64,000 bases of DNA, from positions 12,223,944 to 12,287,943 of the forward strand of contig CAKAKS010000038.1 of the NCBI GenBank assembly GCA_916700875.1, read 5' to 3'. This DNA is from Sebastes aleutianus. Taxonomy: Eukaryota; Chordata; Actinopteri; Perciformes; Sebastidae. This document shows, piece by piece, positions 23,225 through 36,575 of the stretch (the stretch's first letter is position 1; each line of letters opens with the position of its first letter). A program made the position numbers and the translations under genes. Under the pieces are notes generated by a model. It was not told the origin of the DNA, did no database searches, and worked only from the letters and a program-made list of their open reading frames with translations.

Positions 23225-26200
23225 GGGAAGAAAAGGAGATTGCATGCATCTAATGACTTTTGGTTATAATGAATGAATATGTGTGGGAATGTACATGTGA
23301 TCACGTGGGCCATTTTTAACATGTTTTTACCTTTGCTTTACTGAATCTGTCGATATCTTAATGAGGGGGGGGGTCTGTGTAGTAGAGGAATACAGTGGAT
23401 ATGTGTCTTTATGCTTGAATGCCTGAATGAGGATGTGTGTTTATATCCTTGGGCTGTAGTACTCGAGTCCGGTCTCGGTCTCCTGCCTTGTTGGAATTGT
23501 CTTGGTCACGGGCTCGGCTATTGAGAACTGGTCAAGTTATTCCTGGCTGCTGATTTGGGATCAGTTGTACAGAACTTCAACTGATTGTACCAACACCGTG
23601 TTTTTATCTTTTTATTTTATGTTTAATATCCCGGAACGAAAAAATAACTAGTAGTTACTGGATATAACTCTAGTTCTATGAGTGTGAGCAATGCAGGGAG
23701 AGGAAGAAGGTTAGTGAGACATCGCTTGGATGACAGATGTGACCAGATTATCATAGTTTATAAAAATGCAGCGCAGTGACGATACAGCTGTTTCATACAT
23801 TGGGGTGGTCCCGGGGTAGAAACGTCAGTAACAAATATCGGATCAAATTCAAGGTTTATTTATGAATGTGAAGTTAGACTGTAATGGAGCTCAAACCTTA
23901 ATTGTATGCATTGATTAGTTTGATATAATACATTTCTTGATAGATCAACGTCAGTGTTCTCAACATACGACCCCCACAGAGACTGATGAACGATCGACGT
24001 TAGCAGACTTGGGAATTCCCCCTTACATCCCATACAGTATTCAGATTTTCCAGAATACATAGCTGATTCATGAAGAGGCAAACTGACTGATTTTAAAATA
24101 TTCCACAGAACAAAGAAAAAGAACAAGGAACACTTGGCGCTTTGATTGCTTTATATGCAGTCCTACCATGACATCCATTTCTACAGCTGGCCCACTTTAC
24201 TGTGAATTTTAAAGAGCTGCATGCACTGCATGAACCTCTATCATAAAGGCATTATCTTATATACTGTACCATTGCTGCGGAAGATACAAGGCTGTTCTAA
24301 CCACAAAAACAACGACTGCACTCATCGTTTGTACAAATAAGTAAAACCATATATGTTTATGTTTACCTGATGAGGGTCTCATGCAGCTGTACATGTTATA
24401 ATAGTTTTCTTACAGAGGCAAAGACGTAAGTAGCGCGATGTGTGATAGCATCACAAACCTCTTATGGAGGTGGTTTGGGCCAACAAAGCGGGTGACTTGG
24501 ACACAGAAGACTGCTGTTGGAATCCTGTTTCCTACCTACTGTCAATGTTGCTTTCTTTTAACCATGACCACGGGCTTTGCCTAACCTTAACCAGGTAGTT
24601 TTAGTTGCCAAAATCCAGCCAAACCTCAAACATAGTGGCGGCAGATCAGAAAATAGTCCGATGAATATGTTTTTTAATGGTCATATGCGTTTTGGAAGGC
24701 ACTGACAAACAATGTCATCATGCTGTTTTGTGCGTTTCCTGATGTGCTGACACCAGATCAGAGTTGGTGGAGTTGTTACTGGAGGATACAGTAGTCTGTG
24801 GTGATTTGTTGCTCTGATTGGCTGGTAAATGTTCCTAAAAACCGCTATATTAAACTGCAGGTTTCTTTGTCACACCATGTAAAAGTAGACATTCTTAGTA
24901 ATTTTCAGGAACTACAGTTTAATGGTAAAGGTTTACATGGTGGATAATGATTTACTTAGTGGCCTATTTGCTCTCAGATGTCTCTAGCAGGGAACAAACA
25001 AAATGGTTTAGTGATAATGTTGAAATAAAACAAGAATTGTAAAGGGAAATCAGTAAATTGGGTAGCGGTGTTTGCCCTGCTGGCATGTTTGCCTCCTCCG
25101 ATTCACCCCGCTGTATACACTGTATCTAGAGTGGAAGGGGAAATGAAATTTGAATCCTCCGAGTGAATCCTGTAATTACCCTCTTATTGAGCTCATCCCG
25201 CTGTGGCTCGATGTATAATACCAGCTGGTGCTACACGCAGGATGATGGAGGGATGGGAAAAGAAAGCAAATGTAAGAAAAAAGTAAAAGTGTGTGTTTCT
25301 GGTTTCTGCGAGGATTAAACCCAAGGAAAGGGGACAAAATTACATATCCCAAGTCATCTTTTTTTTACTCTTGAAATCACGAACGGCAGAGAGTGAAAAA
25401 GAAAAATGACACAGTGGAGACGAGCAGAGGAGGGGGCAGAAAAAAGAAGAAGAGTGAGAGGCAGCGAGAACACCAGGCAACAATAGACGGAGAGAGAGAG
25501 AGCAATGGGAAGAAATGTACCAGACGAAAGTGGGGTAAACATGGAGAGGGTTGGGGTTGCAGTACAGTAGAGTTCAGTCCATGTTTCTTCGGTAATAGAC
25601 AGCAACTAACCTGTAAGAAAGAGGAGTGGAAGAGGAGGCTGTGTGTGTGTGTGTGTGTGCGTTTGTGTGTGTAGGACCTCATTAGTCAGATTGGAGATGA
25701 TGACACTCAGCAGACACAAATCAATAGTAACCCCCTAAGACAGCATCTGTCTCCCCGTTTCTCTCTGTCTCATTAATCCTTTATTCTGTGTACTACCTGC
25801 CCATCAGTGAGGGTTTTATGCATCTACAGTATATGTTGTCTATATGTCTTTGTATCAGTGTGCCTGTGCATAGTAGAGGGCTCATTAGATGACTGATGAA
25901 ATCAATACACTCTGCAATATTGCACCTTTTTCCTATTTCTCTCTTGCTCTTCTCTTCCCCTTTTCGAAGCACAATATGTAAATACAGTAAATTCGAACAA
26001 TGATAAACCCAAGTAATAGTCACTCTCTCACTCATTCCCACTCTGCAATGCTCAGACACACAAACACAAGCTTGTGTTTACTAAAAAAATGCCCTCTGCT
26101 TAGCATTCTTCTCCTGCTCTCAGTGACCCACTTTCTTAGAAAGCAGATTTTTTTTTTGTAATTTATTAGTGAAAGTGAGTGCTTGCTTATTTCTGTTTCT

Positions 26201-26486
26201 TCCTGTCCTCCCTGCTAACGCCTCATCTCCCCTTCCTCCTGTACGCCACTGTGGTCGTGCAAAGCCAGAGGTCCTCCAAGCCGCCATTTAGCCAGCCGCC
26301 AGTAAAGCCAGCATACTGCAGTTAAAACACCCTGCACATATTATGGCTTATTATTGTAATTTGGACAATTTCAATGCCTCAACCTAATTTGTTGTAGACA
26401 TTGCTTTTTTTCAACAGATGAACAGAGTAGAATAGGATCGACTATCTAAATGTAATACACCTTTAGATCAATCAATTTAACAGATT
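23225..26486. other. Intronic stretch with diffuse repeats
   Basis: The 23455-23600 part (GTAGTACTCGAGTCCGGTCT) resembles a dispersed fish repeat. CCTAACCTTAACCAGGTAGT at about 24579-24600 is a short relative of the CCTAAACC family. A purine-rich block at 25385-25510 and (TG)n at 25640-25672 follow. No gene was recognised. Confidence 0.5.
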
Positions 26487-27004
26487 TTAAAGGACCACTA
26501 TGTAGGATTTTGGGGGATCTATTAACAGAAATGTAATACAATATTCATAACTATGTTTTCATTAGTGTATAATCACCTGAAACTAAGAATCATTGTGTGT
26601 TTTTTTAGCTTAGAATTAGCCCTTCATATCTTCATATCATGTTTCTACAGTAACCCAGAACAGACAAACCTAACACTGGCTCTAGAGAGAGCCTTTCATG
26701 TTTTTACGTTACCTGAAGGCCACCATAGTTCTCCGACACGCTTGTGAAACTGCGGTAACGTGAGCCGCTGAGTTCAAAACCGTTGTACCGCCAGCCGCCG
26801 CCTCACTTCCATTGCTCCTAAAGTAGGAATATTATGGTAAGGATGGCCTCTGAGCGAGGCGAACAGCGTTACCAGGGTTTTGCACTCGGCGGCTCACGTT
26901 ACCGCGGGCTTGGAAAGGGAGGAGTGAGTGGAGGGGTACTCAGTTGGTTGCAATCTGCAACCACAGTGCTAGATGTTGCCAAATCCTACACACTGCACCT
27001 TTAA
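26487..27004. mobile_element. TTAA-flanked MITE, family B copy 1 (518 bp)
   Basis: TTAA lies at both edges. The left end TTAAAGGACCACTATGTAGG and the reverse complement of the right end TTAAAGGTGCAGTGTGTAGG form inverted repeats. The interior (TCATAACTATGTTTTCATTA, CTGGCTCTAGAGAGAGCCTT, GAAACTGCGGTAACGTGAGC) recurs at 48829-49260. Confidence 0.85.
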
Positions 27005-27932
27005 TCATTACAAACAATGTTAACGTATAATCAACATCATCGTGCGAGAAAATTACGATGAGAGGTTTTTCATCTACAAAATACAATTCCCTACTGTCCA
27101 TACAGTAGTAGTTTTATACAGTTATTGGAGCAGTGAAGTCACAATTTATATCTTAGGAGAACGATTGATTGAGGATGTTGACGTCCTATCTGGTAAAGAA
27201 GACCTTGGTATGAACGGGAGCTTTCTTACAATGCTAATTCTAAGAATATCCGCAGCAGCAGTAGAAACAACAACTAATACTAGTATATAATACTTAATAT
27301 TATTGGTCCAAAGAGTGTAGCTGGAGAAGCAGTTGTACTAGTTGTGGTAATTAAAGTAATATTGGTAGTACTAGTAACTAATCATTGTGCTAATAAGGGT
27401 ATGTATCTTGGCTGATGTTGTTATACTGTAGTTGTAAACACTGGTGGATATACCACAGTGGAAAAGTATTTTTATTACTAAAACACTTCAAGTAATAAAA
27501 GGCAAAAATAAAGTACAAAAGGGCATCAAAAGTTTGAACCATTAGTTCTCTATATGTCATTAACCATCGGTGCTCAGAGCAGTTGGAAGGCACAATAAAA
27601 GGAACAGGTCAGCTGAGGAGATGTGTTCTGACTTTGAAAGCCTAATCACATTTAAAATGAAAAGGTATTAAGGTGAAATAGCATTAATATGAAAGTAACA
27701 ATGAGTCGAGATGGTGGGGTATAATTTATAGCACTTGTATATAATTTCCTGGGAGGGTATGAAAGCCCTTCAGAATTATAAATGGCCTCAACAGTAAATC
27801 TATGTTTCTACAACTCACCAACAATATGGATTACTGACAGTTTCCATTTTAATCTGAATACATTTCTGCTTTACTGAAACCTCGTATGTCCACTCTTGAG
27901 TCAAATAAGGAGATTGGTCTTCTCAAGTTAAA
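27005..27932. other. Intronic stretch without recognised gene
   Basis: AT-rich sequence between two TTAA-flanked elements. No repeat or exon was identified. Confidence 0.5.
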
Positions 27933-28594
27933 TTAAAGCCACAGTGTGGAGCAAATGTGCTTAAAAAAGTTATTTTTATAAAACAGTCACTATATCCCGA
28001 CAGTAGTGCATGAGACAGGTAATCTGAAAAAAAACATGTGCCTCTGTGTCCTTTCTCACATTTGAGGTGAGAAATAGGCATTACAGTAACAGAATATTGA
28101 TTCATATTTGATCAGCGCTGCCTAGTTTGACCGTTTGATCGGAGTTTGCAAGTGATTGACAGCTGCCTCCGTTGAATGAACAGCCAATAGGAATGCTCTC
28201 TCTCTCTGAAATGACCTGTGATTGGCCAAAGTCTCCCGTCACAGGCTAGATTTTTTAAAGCCTGAAAACAGAGCCATGAGAAGGTGTAGATGTCTCGTCT
28301 TCTCTCAGAACACTTGAATTACAATATGCTGAAAGGTGAAATAAACATCAGAGATGCTTTGCTACAAGCAGAAACTGCAGGAGCAACTTAGGACATGGTG
28401 TTGCAAGTTCCTCTAAATAGTATTCATTGGTGGCAGGGTGGTCAGAGCATTCACATTGTTGGGAACCCTTCTGCATCTTCAGCAGGTATCTCAGGGTCAC
28501 AAGCGTTTCGCCCCTTAGCCTGTACGCTTCTGTACGCTTATCATGGAATTTTTGCCCAATGATGCCAAAAACATTCTGCCTACTGCCGCTTTAA
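27933..28594 (+). mobile_element. TTAA-flanked MITE, family A copy 1 (662 bp, rearranged)
   Basis: TTAA lies at both edges. The left end (TTAAAGCCACAGTGTGGAGC, TATTTTTATAAAACAGTCAC) and right end (CAATGATGCCAAAAACATTC) match the copies at 33253 and 38900. The core at 28058-28166 is inverted relative to those copies, and 28338-28538 is an extra segment they lack. Confidence 0.85.
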
Positions 28595-29293
28595 GTCAAG
28601 TATATCATTGCTGTACAAGACTTGCTTGACTATTTAAATTATATATTCAGCAGAGCATTCTCTTATTTTCTTGTTTATTTTACAAACAAGAATCTTATTC
28701 TGTCTTTTGTTGTAATAGCTGCTACAAAGTGTTGCCTTTACCACTACAAAGAATGTGATGTAACCGTCTTTTGTGCTATCAAACTACAACAGTTGCCCAC
28801 ATACTGCAGCAAGCTGGCTAGAAGTTTGAGAGCAAAGAGATTACTGAGCTTGTGGGTTACAAAAAGCCCATCACTTTTTTTTATTTTGTTGAGGAATTAA
28901 ACTCACAACTCCCCCACAAAGGTTTAACAGTAAATCCTGGCATCCACAGGCTCATAATGATCACCTACACTACACTACAGCTGCCCTGACACTGCACCAA
29001 CACCTGGGCTTACTCTTAACTCGCATCTCACCCAATAATTTCCACCCGCAGCATAACTCTAGACAACAAAAGCCTAATGGGACAGCAGACCTTGTCAACA
29101 TGAAATGGACCAGCGAGCAATTCAGAAACAGCGTTTTCGCGAACACCTACAGTAGAGACTAATGGAAGGTCTGACCCTGCTGGCTAAATCATACTTCAAT
29201 TTCACGTTGGGCCTGCTAGTGTTGTGTTGAATAAATGCTGCTGATTAATAACTGAATTAGATTTGTTTCGTGCCATAGACATATTACTGTATA
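28595..29293. other. Intronic stretch without recognised gene
   Basis: No repeat family, exon or RNA gene was identified between two TTAA-flanked elements. Confidence 0.5.
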
Positions 29294-30312
29294 TTAAAGG
29301 TGCAATGTGCAAGATATGGCCAGAATTTTAGTTCAAAGCATTCAGAAAATGAACTAACATTATCAGTCGTTGTATGTGTTGCAGAGATATCTACTGAAAT
29401 GAGCATGCTAACCAGTCCTGTCTTGTAATACCACTTGATCCTTGAGAGGCGATAGTGAGTCACTGTAGCGTCCAGTCTGCCCTCAGTTCAACATGAGAGG
29501 GTGAAGATGTAGAGCTGCCCTGAGGGCTTGTCAACAATACATGCATGGTCCATGTGTGTTTTATGGTTGTTTTTATTGAATTAAATTCAACGTGACAGAA
29601 ACAAGAAAACGACTCGCATCCCCGACTTGACCTACCCGCCGCCGGGAGGCTGCTTCGCCGGGAGTAGAGCTTGAATTCAGCCAGTGCAAACCCCAGCTCC
29701 GGGGGAACTGATCCAGGGGGAATGCCCCAACTCCCCGCCGGATCAGCAAACACAGGTTGGACCTGTTAGGCCGCGGGCAGGACAAGACAAAGGTGCAGGT
29801 TTCTGCCACTTTGGATTTAGTCCAATAATCGAACTGTCAAAACGTACACAGATCGTACAGCCTCCGGTTAGTGGCACAGTAAACACAGATGGCTAACGTT
29901 AACTAGAAGCAGACGCCACACGTTAAGATTATAAGATAGCAATGGCTATGATCGGCTCTCAGAGTTTCAGCAGTTTGGTTGAATTTTGCTGGTTCTTGCA
30001 AATTTCAAATTTAGCCCAAACATCCACTCGGACTCAAGGATGAACTGATTCGATTTTGGTTCCATTTTCGTAAATGCGTTATCTCAGGAACGCCTTGAGC
30101 AAATTTCTTCAAATTTAGCCCAAACGTCCACTTGGACTCAAAGATGAACTGATCAGATTTTGGTGGTCAAAAGTCAAGGTCACTGTGACCTCACAAAACA
30201 CGCTTTTGGTCATAACTCAAGAATTCATATGCTAATTATGACAATTGTACACAAATGTCTAGTAGGATAAAATGTATGGACCCTGGCTACATGTTACACA
30301 TTGCATCTTTAA
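29294..30312. mobile_element. TTAA-flanked element, ~1.02 kb, with an internal minisatellite-like module
   Basis: TTAA lies at both edges. The left end TTAAAGGTGCAATGTGCAAG and the reverse complement of the right end TTAAAGATGCAATGTGTAAC are inverted repeats. A GC-rich block spans about 29600-29790. At 29998-30165 a module containing AAATTTAGCCCAAAC and GACTCAA.GATGAACTGAT occurs twice in tandem. The overlapping open frames lack recognisable domains. Confidence 0.75.
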
Positions 30313-33252
30313 GTGCCAAAACAAAAGTCAAATCAGAGGATAATGTCATATCTACTTTATTTCTATTTTGTACTTTTGTACATATTTATATACATACATG
30401 CTGCTACAGTATGCTGAGTCACTATTTTTCATCCTTAGCCTCACATTTCCTCGTAAATCTTTAATGTTTTACAGCAGTGGAGTTTGGTGGTAATTTCTTT
30501 TTTAATTTCACATTCATCCCTTTTTTTGGTTGTAGTTGTAAAGGCCCTAAAACTGTTCTGTTCTTTGGACACTTTTATTAAATTCTAAATACGTCCTTTT
30601 GTGTGTTAGAAACAAGTTGCGATAATTAAAATGTCTTCTTTAATATCTTGCATTTCAAGTCCCTGGAGGCTGTGGTGTATAATGAATTTAGCAATAAAAA
30701 GTGGTAACAGACCCCTGTATTAGATATCCTTAAAGTAGGTGAGTAATAATTAGAATTACAGTTATCCCTCCACCAGGCAATTCTTGAACAATAGTGTAGT
30801 GATTAAAAACTGACACCAGCACTGTATGAATGAATGATGATTACAGGTTAGCTTATTACTATTTAAATGAATAGTTGCAGTCATAGCACAGCATGTGTTG
30901 TGAGAATTTAAGCAGTTGCTTAAACATGACACAGTTGATGATAATTAACAAAGTAATCCAGTGTTTCCAGTCACGTATCCATGATTTGTAGCAGTGGTTT
31001 TTGGAGGCTTTTAGTTTTTGATGCCGGCATTTTTGAGGCCTTTAATTAGCGTAGGCCGATTATTTCTCAACAGTGGTGTATTATCTGAAGAGGCTCTGCC
31101 ACCTGCAGTGGCTTCACTGGATGTTTGCAGAGTAGCATGTGTCTGTCGGTCTGTGTCTTTCTCTCCTCTTCACCACTTCCTCTTCTCTTCTCTCCGATTC
31201 CCTCAACACAACAAAGAGTCCCCTCTGTTCTCATCGGTTCTCGATCAGTCCCATTTGTTTACTGTTTTACCGAATCTTTGTCTTTTTCCCTTTCATGTGT
31301 CCCTCTTTCCCACCCTGTGTCCCCCCCTTGCTCCTTTTCCTCTCTCCTTATCTCTATCCCATCGTCCCCCTCCTGCCTCTGACTGACAGTGTTATAAATT
31401 GATTTTCAGCCCGGTGTGTTCCCCCTGTCTCTCTCTAGGCATTTCCCTTATTTAGCCTCAACCACTCCAGGGTATAGTCTAGACCACGGGCCGACTGTCA
31501 GTCACAGGCAACGTGGAGCAGTCTAATTCTTGGCTGACAAGCGGTCCTGACAGCAGGAACCAATGGGACGCTTCAAACATGCTTACTCTCCCTCGCTCTG
31601 TCTCTCTCTGTTGCATTTCGTCTTTGCTATCTCTCTTTCTTCTTCCTCTCATTCTCCCCCTGTCTGCCCCCGCCACTCCACTCTTCATTTGGTCACCCCT
31701 TTCTTTTTTTTTGCTTTTAGTTTGTCTACCTTTCTGTCACTCTGTCATCCCCCCCTCGCCTCTGCGTTTCCTTTCTTTCTCGCTCCCAAAGCCACCTCAA
31801 GAAAATTAACAGATACTATCATTTTCAAGAGACATGGACAGCTCATTTAAATTAACTAACACTGCACGCCTGCTTGTGCGCAAATACACACACATCTCAT
31901 TTCGCCCCTGGAGCTCGAGTGCTGCTGTGATCTGAATACTGATTGGACGGTTTGTCTGTGTGCGATGATTTGATTGGTCAGTTTGCTCCACTGGGAAAGC
32001 CATTCTTTAATCATAAATGAGAGTCTGTGAGATTAGACGGAATAGCCCTTTAAGCGTATCTGGTATCACTGAGGCCCCCAGAGAGACGCAGAGACGGAGA
32101 AAGAGATGAAAGAGAGACGGACAAATGGAAAGAGAGCGAGAGAGAGCGATGGAAGAGAATTTAAAGCGTGTTTTTCCTGGAGTTAGACTGGTGTAATGTT
32201 ACCACACTGCTGAGAATAAGAGTAATATTTTATATCACAGGATGTGTGCTCACCCACACAGATATGTGTCATATGGAGACGTTGCTGGCCCCCCCAAAGT
32301 ATGAGCCGGGGACGCCCAGCAACCTTGAGGGGGGTACCGCGGGTCCCATTCAAATGAAGTATAGGGTAATTCCACTGTTTCCTCATTTAGTAGTCAGCGC
32401 CATGAGGAAATGACTATATTGATCATAGAGTTCCCCGTGGAAAATGACAAGCTTGGTAATTGATTTCACCCCCTCAGAATCATCAAGCTTATATCAGGAT
32501 GTGTGAAGTCACATTATCTCGGCAATGGCACTATCTCGTATGGCAATGGTTGACTTTTATTCATTTATATATTCGTTTTGGTTTGGTTTCAATCATTTTA
32601 CCCACTTCTTGATGTTGTTTTTACTCACTGTCTTTAAAGGCTCGAGGGGAGCTGGAGTCTGTAAGCATATATTAGCCTTCTGGCTAAGGGCATATAGTGC
32701 TGCATCAAAAAGGGAAGGGGAAGTAGTGTGGGTGTGTTGTTACAGGTACCCTTGAGAAGCTGCAATGCAAACCTGAATCCATTTTGAAGTCCGGTCAGAT
32801 GCAAAGACACTCCACAGTTTACAATCCTTTGAGGACGTTTGGAAAATTTGAAAGATGCTATTGATAACGTTGATAAGATTCAGCCATTAGATGTTGCATT
32901 ATCCCTCCCCCGTTCCATTGAATTCACTTCACAACTAGTCGATGCCGGACACTTAACGCCAATCTCGGCCATTCATCTGTTTTTTCCACACTAACTGACG
33001 ACACAGAGATACCACGTGATACCAACGTCGTTTTACTGTTGGCTCACAAACCAAAATGTCAGATATCTTCCACTGATATAAACAAAACATTACATTTTGG
33101 AAACATCAACATTTTTAATATGATTAATACACAGTTATAATATTTTTTTAGAGGAAAAGCCATACTTTTATTCAGCAGGTTTCTAAAGATTCTGTGGATG
33201 TATTCTTTTTTTTTTTATATTTGTCTACGTAAAAATGTTATCAATACGACCT
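30313..33252. other. Intronic stretch with pyrimidine-rich blocks
   Basis: Two long C/T-rich blocks lie at 31140-31440 and 31580-31800, and a GA-rich block at 32080-32160. The frames across them are low-complexity translations. The rest is AT-rich with no exon or transposon recognised. Confidence 0.55.
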
Positions 33253-33885
33253 TTAAAGGTGCAGTGGGTATAAATGGAGCAAATATGATTAAAAAAAGTT
33301 ATTTTTATAAAACGGTCACTATATCCTGACAGTAGTGCATGAGACAGGTAATCTGAAAAAAAACATGTACATCTGTGTCCCGCGGTGCTCCTAACGGCAT
33401 CTGCAAGATTTCACAGACCGGAGGTAAATAACCAGTCAGAACTGATACGTAGTCTGCCGTCCAGCTTCGGTCTACAAGAGCCATGAGTCAATCACTTGCA
33501 AACTCCGACCAAACTGTCAAACTAGGCAGCGCTGATCAAATGTGAATCAATATTCTGTTACTGTAATGCCTATTTCTTGCCTCAAATGTTTTCAAAAACA
33601 TCTTGTAGTGTACTGTTTAGCTGTAAAATGAGAAAGTTTGTGAGCTGGCGATCATGTTGAGAGCAGTTGAGGAAATAACAAGCACTGCCCACCAGCCAGA
33701 GCATAGCCAATAGGAACGCTCTCTCTGAAATGACCTATGATTGGTCAAAGTCTTGCATCACGGGCTAGATTATTTAAAGCCTGAAAATAGAACCATGAAG
33801 AGGTGCAGAAGTCTAGTTTTCTCTCAGAATACTTGAATAACAATATGCAATGATGCCAAAAACTTGTTGCCTACTGAAGCTTTAA
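33253..33885 (+). mobile_element. TTAA-flanked MITE, family A copy 2 (633 bp)
   Basis: TTAA lies at both edges. The ends are TTAAAGGTGCAGTGGGTATA and, inverted, TTAAAGCTTCAGTAGGCAAC. It is colinear with the reversed copy at 38900-39500, including ACACTACAAGATGTTT (reversed here), GCGCTGATCAAATGTGAATC and CCCACCAGCC. Confidence 0.88.
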
Positions 33886-36019
33886 TGGCAACTGACAGTT
33901 TCTCCTCCATCCTGATGCTTGCAAGGCAATAATTTTCACAGCACTCCACAACACAAGCTCGCAGGTACCTACTACCCTGCGTTTTATTGCTACAGCCCTC
34001 TGCGGCAGCTCCCCTGCTGCACCAACAAAGTGATATAATTGAAGCTGATCTGGGGCCTGCATTTTTTGACCCAGAGAAATTGAGAAAGACTCTTAGCTGC
34101 CTAATGCAGGCTGTACAAAATCCTGACCGGGTCACAGGGCCAACACAAAACAGACACTCACATTCATACCTACTGGCATTTCAGAGCCTCCACTAGTGCA
34201 CCTTCCTTGTTTTCTGGAAACTCCACACAGAAAGGTCCAGGTACTCGTGTTGTGTAGTAGCAGTGGTTACTGAGAGCTTTTCATGATGTGCTATTTAAAG
34301 TTGTTAAACTAGCCCAGGCTACATTTTTAGAAAACTTTAGCACTGTAAAAAAGTGGAACGTCTTGAAAATGATGTGGCGGGTGCCGGCATAAGCCACTTG
34401 TTTTTTGTTTTTTTCTGCAGTGAATTATCTGAGACATTCAAGATGAGATATTGCTTTGAGGAAAGAGATCAAGCCTATATCGCGGTCCAGGGTTCATCAA
34501 ATCCACTCAATTCAAGAAGCAGATTTTCTTCTTTGTCTTTAAGCTTCTTTTATCCAGGGAAGGTTTTGCTGAGCATGCACGCTCTTTTCCAGCTAAACCC
34601 TGTTCCTCATTAGGATCGGTGCATATTCACACCTGGGAGCTACCCAGTCCTACCACAAATCTTTTACTGTTTGCCAATTAGTATTTCTATTTAAGTCTTT
34701 TGGGGGGAAATGCCTTGCTTAAAATGATACTCCACCCAAAGTCATTTTAGTATTACACACACACGCCCTCTGTAGACTCCAAAGGTGGTGACAAGTTTCT
34801 AGCTGTCTCCTTTATAAGTGGAGTTAGTGTGTGTCTGAGCAGATTTGGTTAAAGACCACTAACATTGAATACATACAGAGGCACAAATGCTATTTCAGTA
34901 TGTGTGTGTTTGTATGGGGTGTGGTGAACAAAAGCTGTAGTCCATGGCAACAGAGTCAGGGGAAAGGGTTAACTAGTAAGGGCCATGTGTGTTTGTGAAA
35001 TAATGCATGGATTTGTGTGGTTATCCCCTCTGCCTGTTCGTGTATGTGTGCATGTGTGGTGGTGTGTACATGTGAGTGTGTCTGTGTGGACCTCTGTGTG
35101 TGTACATGTGTTTCTGTATGTGTGTGTGTCTGTGTGTGTGTGTAGAATGGCTGTCAGTTTCGGTCTGGTAGTCAGCATAATTAGAAGTCTCTCTTTTACC
35201 CCTGTCTCCCTCTCACTGTTTCTCTCGCTCTACTCCTCCTCCCTTTCTTTTACTCTCCTCTCTCTCTTTCTATATTTCTCTCTCTCTCTCCCTCCTACGC
35301 TCCCTCGCCTCCAGCCCTCTGAGTGATGAGGTTTAAATCATCCTTTCATTCTTCGCGCAGTGATGAACGAGGGGAAATCTGTCCTTTTCTCTCTGTTTAT
35401 TCTGCTCTCCATCTCTGTCCTTCTGTCCCTATTTCACTCTTTATTCACCCTCACCCTGTATCCTAGCTATTCAATTTAATGAAGTTAACTGCATTTAAAC
35501 TAAGACGCCCTCCAGTCTGTTGAGTTCAGATAAAAAAGTGATGGACTGAGTCATATTTTCCTGTTTGGACTGTAGGCTACAAATTGCGGGGTTCATCCGG
35601 GATAGCTTTACAAGTCGACAATTTTATGTTACATTTCAAGCCAGTGTGAGTTCTGATTTTGTTTTATTGAAATGAACATACATTTTTTGTAAGATTAAAC
35701 TTCCTGCTGGAGCTAATGCATGCCTTACAGTGGCTTTATTGGGAGAATAGAACTGCAAACAAGCTGAGGTTGGACGTGCAGGACAGTTATTGTGTGTGTG
35801 TCTGCGGACGTGCCGAGACTAGCACTAGCACTGGCTACTGTGTGGAAACCTCCCATACAGAAGTACCAGATAAAATATCAAGTTTACACATGGTTGGAAG
35901 AACAAGTCCTTATTTGGCTACAGAGAACTGCTGAATACCAACTGTTGAGCTCATCTCCTTATTACACAGCCTTGTATGGCCTTCTGTCTCCCTTCGACCT
36001 GCAAGACCAACACATATAC
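33886..36019. other. Intronic stretch without recognised gene
   Basis: TG-rich sequence at 35035-35145 is followed by a C/T-rich block at 35185-35310 and a looser one to 35460. The 33890-34200 part is GC-richer and low in repeats, but no reading frame there has a recognisable domain. Confidence 0.5.
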
Positions 36020-36575
36020 ACACTGTATATAAGAAGTGGACGTTGTCACCATGACTTCACCTATTGGTCTGTGGATTGCCGTTTTGAATCCTCGAGTTCG
36101 GCATTATGGCTGTTGCCATATTGTTTTTTTTCAACCAGAAGTGACACTAGAATAAAACATTTTTAGGCAACCAAAATGTTAATATTAACTTTCACGAATT
36201 GAAAACACACTGTGAAAGGGTTAAATTTGTAAGACTAAAACACTGACAACTCCCAGACCGGACACCGCCGTGGTAGCAACCTGTCAATCACAAGGTAGCA
36301 CGCCCTAAAGTATACCCTGCTTTATGGTCTATTTGACTCTAAATGGGACCATAATTTACTAAATGAACATCATGCTGTATTGAAGAAGACTTGAAACTAG
36401 TGATTGAGACCATAAACTCATGTTTACAATGTTTACTGAGGTAATAAATCAAGTGAGAAGTAGGGTCATTTTCTCATAGACTTCTATACAATCAGACTTC
36501 TTTTTGCAACCAGAGGAGTCGCCCCCTGTTGGCTATCAGAGAGAATGCAAGTTTAAGGCACTTCAGCATTGGCTT
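36020..36575 (+). repeat. Dispersed repeat family D, copy 1
   Basis: Begins ACTGTATATAAGAAGTGGAC and runs through CAACCAGAAGTGACAC, GACTTGAAACTAGTGATTGA and TTTTCTCATAGACTTCTATA. Parts recur at 40367-40520 in the same orientation and at 54173-54530 in reverse. Confidence 0.8.
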
